Below, piece by piece: positions 7,409 through 13,210 of a stretch of 18,626 nucleotides of DNA (its first letter is position 1; each line of letters starts with the position of its first letter). Under the pieces are notes generated by a model. It was not told the origin of the DNA. It saw nothing but the letters and a program-made list of their open reading frames with translations, and searched no databases. The stretch comes from Promethearchaeota archaeon. GTDB taxonomy: Archaea; Asgardarchaeota; Lokiarchaeia; Sigynarchaeales; SOKP01. The stretch lies in contig JAUXAJ010000071.1 of the NCBI GenBank assembly GCA_030620005.1, positions 1-18,626 on the forward strand, given 5' to 3'. Position numbers and translations under genes: made by a program.

Positions 7409-8683
7409 ATGCCATTTCCAGATGTTGGGATTGAGAAAGAAGCAGAATACTTAGAAAAACAAGCAAGCCGAGAAATAAAAGTAAAAAATTACGAAAAAGC
7501 AATTTCGCTTTTATCAAATGCAAGAGATATTAACCTGAAATTAGGATTCATTGGAAAAGTGAGAATGATTGAAAAGAAAATTGCCCAAGTGAATAATATT
7601 ATTAAAAGAACGATATCTAAACTTGATAGAGAGAGAAAAAAACTTGAATCTAAGGGAAAAGAATTATTAGAAAAAGCTAAAAATTCATTTGTGGCCAAGG
7701 AGTTTGATAAATCTCTAAGATTTTATAAAGATGCGTATTTTACATGTGAAAAGCTTAATGATGATAAACAATGTCAGTTTATAGTCAAGCAGTTGGAGAT
7801 TATTAATGAATCTCAAAAAAAATCTCAAATCATTAAGGAATTAGGAACTAAAAAAGAACCTATAAAATCTCCTATTATCCGTCGTAAAATTCTTACCCCC
7901 ATTAATAGAAAAGAAAAGGATGGAAAGAGACAATCAAGATTAATTAATAAGAAGAAATCTGAAAGAGAAAAAGAACTGGAACTCGCAAGAATTCAGCGTG
8001 CCCAGATTTTAAGAAAAGTTGAAGAAACATATAGAGAAACTGAACTAAAACAGAAGGAAATTGGCGCACCTATTAAGAAATCTGAAACAAAAACGGAAGA
8101 TCTTCGAGAGCGCAAAAAAAAAATGAAAGAACTTGCTGAAAAAAGGAAAAGAAATGAACTACTCATTAAAAAAGTCGAAAAAATATTAGAAAAAGGAAAA
8201 TCCAGCGTTGATAATAAAAAATTTGACGAAGCAAAATTGCATTACAAGGAATCAATAGAAATTTTTTCAGGTCTTGGTTGGAACAATCAAGTTGAACTTT
8301 TAAAAGAAGAACTAAAAAATATCGATAAATATAAAGTAGAATTTCAATACAAATTGAAACAAGCATCGTTGAAAAGAGAAGAGAATCAGAAACAGTTTCA
8401 AAAGCGAGTTAACGAGCTATTAGCTAAAAAAAAAGAAGAAAAGTTGGCGTTATTTGATCAAATGAAAGAAATCACCCCCGAAATTAAAAGACAAATTGAA
8501 AAAGTAAAGATGATAATAAATAAAGCCGAAAGAGAAGAAAAAGCGAACCAATACAAGAGAGCTTTAGCCAGGTACGAGCATGCCTTGAATGTCTATAAAT
8601 TATTTCCAAAAAACAATATTGAGTTCTCACAGGAAATTATTAAGTTAGAAAAGCGAATTTCTATTTTAAAAAATAAAATGTGA
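7409..8683 (+). CDS. TPR-like/coiled-coil protein, paralogue 2
   Basis: The 424-residue protein aligns with the preceding gene along its whole length. Shared points include IEKEAEYLEK near the N-terminus, INLKLGF near residue 45, GWNNQVELLKEELKNIDKYK near 289 (GWFDQV...NIDKYK in paralogue 1), and AEREEKANQYKRALARYEHA near the C-terminus. The central region (about 140-250) is charged and diverges most. A GGAG lies 7 nt upstream of the ATG. The function is unknown. Conservation of the helical hairpins with a divergent centre suggests that the ends carry the binding surfaces (inference). Confidence 0.8.
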   Translation: MPFPDVGIEKEAEYLEKQASREIKVKNYEKAISLLSNARDINLKLGFIGKVRMIEKKIAQVNNIIKRTISKLDRERKKLESKGKELLEKAKNSFVAKEFDKSLRFYKDAYFTCEKLNDDKQCQFIVKQLEIINESQKKSQIIKELGTKKEPIKSPIIRRKILTPINRKEKDGKRQSRLINKKKSEREKELELARIQRAQILRKVEETYRETELKQKEIGAPIKKSETKTEDLRERKKKMKELAEKRKRNELLIKKVEKILEKGKSSVDNKKFDEAKLHYKESIEIFSGLGWNNQVELLKEELKNIDKYKVEFQYKLKQASLKREENQKQFQKRVNELLAKKKEEKLALFDQMKEITPEIKRQIEKVKMIINKAEREEKANQYKRALARYEHALNVYKLFPKNNIEFSQEIIKLEKRISILKNKM

Positions 8684-8745
8684 TTTATCTTCAATAGTTA
8701 TTGGATGTTTCAGAGTAATTTTTAAAAATTAATTGAATTTCATGC

Positions 8746-8769
8746 TTCTTTCTTTTTTCAACGAAAGAA
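8746..8769. other. Inverted repeat downstream of paralogue 2
   Basis: The arms TTCTTTC (8746-8752) and GAAAGAA (8763-8769) could form a 7-bp hairpin with a 10-nt T-rich loop, about 62 nt after the stop of the coiled-coil gene and 60 nt before the GTPase start. It may mark a transcript end. No T-run follows on the plus strand, so it is not a classical intrinsic terminator. Confidence 0.25.
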
Positions 8770-8829
8770 CAACCAAAAAATTCATAAAAATGCATTAATT
8801 TAATTATTTAAGAGTAAATTTATAAAAAA

Positions 8830-9861
8830 ATGAATCCCTTTAATTATTTTTTTCACGTTTCAAATTCACAAGAATTACTAGACATTGCTTTTAAAAGAGC
8901 AATGAAAAGTTCAGCAAAAGTTTCTAAAAACGCCCCTATTCTCATTAAGGCAAAAAAGAAAGAGTATAAGCGAATTAAGGTTGCAATTGAAGTATTAATT
9001 GATAGAATTTTAACCATAATTAAAAGTGTTCCCATGATTGATGAACTTCCCGATTTTTACAAGGAGCTGGCATCGATTTTAGTCGATACCGATAAACTCA
9101 AATTAACTCTTGGTAAATTGCAAGGGATATTACCAGTGTTAAATAAAATTGAAAGAGAGCATTCTAAACAACTAAGTCAAATAGAGGCTCCAAAAGACGC
9201 GGATAGAATAAGGCGATCTGCTTTTGGGAGAATATCTTCAATTATAAACAAACAAAATGTAAATCTCGAATATTTAAATAACATTAGAGGAAAACTTAGA
9301 GAGATACCTTCCCTTGATTATACAATGCCTTGCGTGGTAGTAGCAGGATATCCAAACGTAGGTAAGAGTAGTTTAGTAAAAAATATATCGACTAATAAAA
9401 AAGTTGATATTCAGGAATATCCCTTCACCACTAAGAAATTAGCAATAGGACATTTAATTATTAAGAGAAAATTCGATACAAGAAAATTGCAAATCGTTGA
9501 TTCGCCTGGTATATTAGACAGACAAATGGCAAGAAGAAATAGTATCGAATTACAGGCAATATTGGCATTAAGATTAATATCTGATTTGATTATTTTCACT
9601 TTTGATCCTACACTTGCTTCAGGTTATACCGTCGATTCTCAAATTGAACTATATAAAGAGATCAAAGAGAATTTTACTAAAGAGGGTAATGTAGAAATTA
9701 TTATTGTATTCAATAAAATGGATTTAGCAAAACCATCTGAAATAGAATACTTGAAAGACAAATTGAATTTGATTGATGACCTATTTTTTTTAACGAACGC
9801 ACTTACAGGAGAAAATTTGGATCAATTAATTAATCATTTAATAAATAGATACAGCGATTAG
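8830..9861 (+). CDS. NOG1-type GTPase
   Basis: This is a TRAFAC-class GTPase of the OBG/NOG1 group, whose members act in large ribosomal subunit assembly. An N-terminal helical domain (about 1-160) typical of NOG1 precedes the G domain. The G1 motif is GYPNVGKSS (residues 173-181). G2 lies in YPFTTKK near 197, G3 is DSPG (224-227), G4 is NKMD (295-298), and G5 is TNALTGEN near 322. The length of 343 residues matches archaeal NOG1-like proteins, which lack the eukaryotic C-terminal extension. The stop is followed at once by the MfnF-like gene, so the two are probably co-transcribed. All nucleotide-binding residues appear intact. Confidence 0.88.
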   Translation: MNPFNYFFHVSNSQELLDIAFKRAMKSSAKVSKNAPILIKAKKKEYKRIKVAIEVLIDRILTIIKSVPMIDELPDFYKELASILVDTDKLKLTLGKLQGILPVLNKIEREHSKQLSQIEAPKDADRIRRSAFGRISSIINKQNVNLEYLNNIRGKLREIPSLDYTMPCVVVAGYPNVGKSSLVKNISTNKKVDIQEYPFTTKKLAIGHLIIKRKFDTRKLQIVDSPGILDRQMARRNSIELQAILALRLISDLIIFTFDPTLASGYTVDSQIELYKEIKENFTKEGNVEIIIVFNKMDLAKPSEIEYLKDKLNLIDDLFFLTNALTGENLDQLINHLINRYSD

Positions 9862-9862
9862 T

Positions 9863-10942
9863 CTGAATAACGCAATTATTTTAGGAGTGGACATTGGTGG
9901 AGCAAACACTAAAGCAGCTCTACTTAAATTCAAAGATATTGAACTGGTAGAATCATGCTCCTATATAGAGTATTTTCCATTTTGGGAGAAAACTCTAAAT
10001 GATATTCCAAACATGTTTCTCAGAATTGTCAAGAATTTAGTCACTAAAAATGATTTGAGATTAGAAGAAGTAAATTACATTGCTGTAACAATAACAGCAG
10101 AGCTATCAGACGCCTTTCAAACTAAAAGAGAAGGTATAATTACCATTTTAAACGCCTTAGAAAACATTTTTGATCCTAAAAAAATGTACTTTATTAGCAA
10201 TAAAACAAAATTCTTGGATTTTTATACAGCAAAAAAAAAATTCTCTTTAATCGCCGCAGCTAATTGGGTGTCCACATCATTATTCTTAGGAAAATTCGTT
10301 CCGGATTGTATCCTTATAGATGCCGGTTCTACGACAATTGATGTCATTCCAATAAAAGACTCAATACCTATAGCTAGAGGTCACGATGATATTACAAGAT
10401 TGGTTTACCACGAGTTAATATACACTGGCGGATTAAGGGCTACGATCCCTTCAATCACTCATTTTGTTCCTTATAAAGGGAAAAAAGTTAGAATATCTTT
10501 TGAAAAGTTCGCACTAATTTCAGATATTCATCGCATTTTAGGCAATGTCTCTGAAACTGAATACATTAATGAAACCGCTGATAATCGTTCGAAAACACTT
10601 GATGATTGTTATGCTAGATTAGCCCGAGTAATATGCATGGATATTGAGATGATTTCTAAGGAAGAACTGAACGTAATTGCTAAGCATGTATATGAAAAAC
10701 AAATTAAATTGATCTCGACCGAGATTCAACAATTCATGAAGGAATTAATTATAAGGAAGCCTGAATTTGAAAGCAATAAAAAATTTGTAATAACTGACCT
10801 AGCCTCCGAATTTTTAACTAGAAAGTCATTACTAAAACTTGGATATAATGATATTTTTGATTTTAAAGAAATTACCAAGATTCCCGATAACATAAGTTCT
10901 TCAGCATTAGCAGTAGCGGGTTCCTTCTATTTTCAATTATGA
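9863..10942 (+). CDS. mfnF: MfnF-like H4MPT-linked C1 pathway protein (methanofuran biosynthesis)
   Basis: The protein belongs to the hydantoinase/oxoprolinase-related ASKHA group annotated as H4MPT-linked C1 transfer pathway protein. The methanogen member MfnF joins the furan unit to gamma-glutamyltyramine. DIGGANTKAAL is the N-terminal phosphate loop; LIDAGSTTIDVIPI near residue 145 and YTGGLRATIP near 185 fit the family. The start is uncertain. The first ATG/GTG-type codon in frame is GTG at 9887, but it would cut the expected beta strand IILGVDIGG. The frame stays open upstream through LNNAIILG, so a CTG at 9863, two bases after the GTPase stop, is my preferred but unusual start. The gene lies 37 nt ahead of an MfnE-like kinase, which supports the pathway assignment. 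Confidence 0.78.
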   Translation: MNNAIILGVDIGGANTKAALLKFKDIELVESCSYIEYFPFWEKTLNDIPNMFLRIVKNLVTKNDLRLEEVNYIAVTITAELSDAFQTKREGIITILNALENIFDPKKMYFISNKTKFLDFYTAKKKFSLIAAANWVSTSLFLGKFVPDCILIDAGSTTIDVIPIKDSIPIARGHDDITRLVYHELIYTGGLRATIPSITHFVPYKGKKVRISFEKFALISDIHRILGNVSETEYINETADNRSKTLDDCYARLARVICMDIEMISKEELNVIAKHVYEKQIKLISTEIQQFMKELIIRKPEFESNKKFVITDLASEFLTRKSLLKLGYNDIFDFKEITKIPDNISSSALAVAGSFYFQL

Positions 10943-10979
10943 ACTCGTAAAATTTAAAATATAAAAAGTTTTGTAAAGC

Positions 10980-11714
10980 ATGAAGCATGATATAGCTATT
11001 TTTAAAATTGGAGGAAAAATCTTAGATAATAGTAAAGATTTAATTAATACAATAGCTCAATTAACTCAGTTATACGAAGATCAGATAATCAAAAAAATAT
11101 TACTAATTCCTGGCGGAGGAATATTAGCAAATTTTATCAGGGAATTATATTATGAATTCCAAATCGATGATGATTTCGCTCATTGGATGGCAATTTATTC
11201 AATGAATTATAATGGAGTTGTATTAAACAAGAAGTTTCCCCATTTGAATTCAATTGAAAACTTAGATCAGTTAAAAAAGGAAGGTTCGTATTTTTCTATT
11301 TTTTTACCCTATAAATATCTAAAAAACAACGACGAATTGCCTCATAGTTGGAGCGTTACTTCTGATTCCATCGCGTTATACATGGCCTATAAGTTAGGGA
11401 TGAACGAATGTTTCTTATTAAAAGATGTTGATGGCATTATTGATAAAAATCAAAATTTATTGAAAGAATTATCAACAACCAAGTTTGAAGAACTGAAAGC
11501 AGAAGGTAAATTAGCCGAATTCCCGTCTGAGGAATTATATTTCAAAACAAAATCAAAACCCTTAGATTCATATATTTTAACTCTTATTGAAAAGTATAAG
11601 ATTCCGTGCATAATTTTAAACGGAGCAAGTCAAGAGTTAAGAATATTTAAATACTTTAGAAATGCTGACAACAATCTTAAAATTTATACCAAGATTAGCC
11701 CAGTTTACAGGTGA
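10980..11714 (+). CDS. mfnE: Amino acid kinase family protein, MfnE-like
   Basis: This is an amino acid kinase fold protein of 244 residues. FKIGGKILD near residue 7 and IPGGGILANFIRE near 42 form the phosphate-binding glycine loops. HSWSVTSDSIALYMA near 121 and FLLKDVDGI near 143 match the nucleotide side. MfnE phosphorylates aminomethylfuran phosphate to the diphosphate that MfnF uses. The VTSDSIA motif and the mfnF neighbour favour MfnE over glutamate, uridylate or isopentenyl phosphate kinases. The ATG at 10980 has no Shine-Dalgarno. The gene is likely in one unit with the two genes upstream. Confidence 0.75.
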   Translation: MKHDIAIFKIGGKILDNSKDLINTIAQLTQLYEDQIIKKILLIPGGGILANFIRELYYEFQIDDDFAHWMAIYSMNYNGVVLNKKFPHLNSIENLDQLKKEGSYFSIFLPYKYLKNNDELPHSWSVTSDSIALYMAYKLGMNECFLLKDVDGIIDKNQNLLKELSTTKFEELKAEGKLAEFPSEELYFKTKSKPLDSYILTLIEKYKIPCIILNGASQELRIFKYFRNADNNLKIYTKISPVYR

Positions 11715-11857
11715 TACAATATGATTTACATCATGACTGTTATATACTTTTAAAAAGATAACAAAATGAGAAAAAAAATACAATTAAACTTTTAATTTGA
11801 ATAATAACATTTCTAAATTAACCATAAAATTAATTTAAATTAAAAAGTGAAAATAAA
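11715..11857 (+). promoter_or_regulatory. Promoter region of the MaoC pair
   Basis: This 143-nt AT-rich gap contains a small inverted repeat, ATGAT-TTAC-ATCAT (11730-11743), just after the mfnE-like stop. It is followed by TATATACTTTTAAAAAG (about 11742-11758), a good archaeal TATA-box candidate. If used, the transcript would carry a leader of roughly 80 nt before the ATG at 11858. Confidence 0.35.
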
Positions 11858-12358
11858 ATGGATAAGGAACAAATGAAAAAGAATTACGAATTTCTAAAGA
11901 ACAATCTTGAAGGAGCAGAAATTACTGGCTCTATATCAGTCCCCATCAGATATAAAAAATTAGTCAGTTTTGCTAAAGTATATGGAATAACAGATCCAAA
12001 ATATGTTGGTCCGGAAGAAGACGGAATCATTGCTTGCCATGCTTTTGCCAATCATTTTACCATAAAAGCCCTTTATAAGTTACTTTTAGGAATGTCACTT
12101 GAGCAGGACGGTAAAACACGAGGATTCATGCTTAATCCTAATAAATTATTACACGCAGGTAATAAATATGATTGGGAAGGATGCGTGGATGTGCGTCCAG
12201 GTGATAAACTTAAAGTAACGGGCAAGTGGGGTAAAGTATGGTTAGTAGAAAAAAATATGATTTTATTTGCTGAATTGCTTGTTACTGTAAAAAATCAAAA
12301 TGACGAATTAGTCTGTAAACCAACTATTAGTGCGGCTGTAAGACCGGGAGGGTATTAA
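11858..12358 (+). CDS. MaoC-like hotdog dehydratase, FAS1-type subunit
   Basis: The 166-residue protein looks like the N-terminal FAS1-like/MaoC hotdog subunit found in two-component (R)-specific enoyl-CoA hydratases. Features are PIRYKKLVSFAKVYGITDPKY (about 29-49), an acyl-binding helix region near 65-85, LLHAGNKYDWEG near 106, VRPGDKLKVTGKW near 120, and a final beta strand ISAAVRPGGY. The canonical D-NPIH catalytic motif is absent, as usual for the non-catalytic partner. The next gene starts one nucleotide after its stop and carries that motif, so the two likely form a heterodimer. Confidence 0.75.
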   Translation: MDKEQMKKNYEFLKNNLEGAEITGSISVPIRYKKLVSFAKVYGITDPKYVGPEEDGIIACHAFANHFTIKALYKLLLGMSLEQDGKTRGFMLNPNKLLHAGNKYDWEGCVDVRPGDKLKVTGKWGKVWLVEKNMILFAELLVTVKNQNDELVCKPTISAAVRPGGY

Positions 12359-12359
12359 A

Positions 12360-12902
12360 ATGGTTTTAGATATTAAGGTTGGACAAGTTATTAAGAAGGA
12401 GTTTGACCAAATAACTCGACAATTGCTGAAAGACTACGCAAAAGCTTCAGGAGACACTAATCCAATTCACACTAACGATGTTGTAGCCGAGAGGGCGGGA
12501 CTTAAGGGTGTGATTGCTCACGGATTATTCTCGTTTGGTTTCATTACAAAATTATTCGAAGATTACCTGGAACACGGTAAATTTGGAAACATAATTGATA
12601 TTACCGTGGAGATGAGAGCAATGGTTCGATGTCACGATACGCTTATTACTGAGGCAACTGTTAACAAAATCGAAGGTAAAAAAGTATTTTTTGATATAAA
12701 ACAAACCACAATTACCAATGTTGATATTAAAGATAAATCCGGAAATATCGTAAAACAATTTGAAGCTGGCGAACGAGGGTATATTTCCGAAAAGGACATC
12801 GCTCAAGGGTTAGTAAAGACAAAAGAAGTTGATGAAGGAACCCTAACATATAGGGAAAGAGTCGCTACTCCAGGACAAGCAACGATTGAATTGTTTGAAT
12901 GA
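12360..12902 (+). CDS. MaoC-like (R)-specific enoyl-CoA hydratase, catalytic subunit
   Basis: This is a hotdog-fold hydratase/dehydratase. The catalytic pair is D32 and H37 in ASGDTNPIHTND, and GVIAHGLFSFGF near residue 51 forms the substrate-side helix. VRCHDTLITEATV near 91 and GKKVFFDIKQTT near 108 are hotdog strands. The last 35 residues extend past the standard domain. A GGGAGGG Shine-Dalgarno lies 7 nt upstream of the ATG, inside the end of the previous gene, which is consistent with translational coupling. The substrate is probably a 3-hydroxyacyl-CoA or an unsaturated acyl-CoA; it cannot be fixed from sequence. The stop abuts the TnpB remnant. Confidence 0.82.
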   Translation: MVLDIKVGQVIKKEFDQITRQLLKDYAKASGDTNPIHTNDVVAERAGLKGVIAHGLFSFGFITKLFEDYLEHGKFGNIIDITVEMRAMVRCHDTLITEATVNKIEGKKVFFDIKQTTITNVDIKDKSGNIVKQFEAGERGYISEKDIAQGLVKTKEVDEGTLTYRERVATPGQATIELFE

Positions 12903-12921
12903 AATTCGGGTATTATCTTAA

Positions 12922-13053
12922 TTCAAAGAGTTCGGAGAGTTTGAGTTCCTATCGCATCAACCCTCAATGAACGAGGAACTGTTCTTGCAAATGTGGGACG
13001 GTTTTTTACGATATGCAGTCAAACCCGCCACGAAAGTGGGTGCGAACTCGTAG
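12922..13053 (+). pseudogene. tnpB: C-terminal remnant of IS200/IS605-family TnpB
   Basis: Forty-three codons remain. They read FKEFGEFEFLSHQPSMNEEL, then FLQMWDGFLRYAVKP and ATKVGANS, ending at TAG 13051-13053. A tail with NEE...AVKPxTKVGANS is characteristic of archaeal and bacterial TnpB from IS605-type elements. The frame closes upstream at TAA 12919, and the RuvC and zinc-finger parts are gone. The fragment begins within 20 nt of the MaoC stop, so the rest was deleted. It overlaps the structured right end of the element, as in intact copies. Confidence 0.72.
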
Positions 13054-13084
13054 GAAACTACTGACTTTAGGCAGTAGTAGTTCA
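12943..13084 (+). ncRNA. IS605 right end with omega-RNA-like scaffold (relic)
   Basis: The 3' part of TnpB and its right end normally double as the guide (omega) RNA. Visible structures are a pairing of AGTTCC (12944-12949) with GGAACT (12975-12980), a CCAC-GAAA-GTGG hairpin (13028-13039) within a longer GC-rich stem, and a 7-bp hairpin ACTACTG/CAGTAGT (13057-13063 with 13072-13078, 8-nt loop) followed by AGTTCA. The motif GCGAACTCGTAGGAAACTAC just before the last hairpin is typical of such ends. The right end is probably near 13084, so the following bases (TATTGCAATTC) would sit in the guide position. Whether it is transcribed is unknown. Confidence 0.6.
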
Positions 13085-13210
13085 TATTGCAATTCTTTTA
13101 ATATTTTTTTTTTAATTCTCGTCAATTATAAAATAACATATTTATACTAGTTTGATATATAAGATCATTGAAAATAATAATAATCAAGAACAACATTAAA
13201 ACCTAGTTCA
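13085..13210 (+). promoter_or_regulatory. AT-rich promoter region of the HEAT-repeat gene
   Basis: The sequence between the transposon relic and the TTG start at 13211 contains AACATATTTATACTAG (13134-13149) and TTTGATATATAAG (13151-13163). Both are good TATA-box candidates at 50-70 nt upstream. No Shine-Dalgarno precedes the start. Confidence 0.35.
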
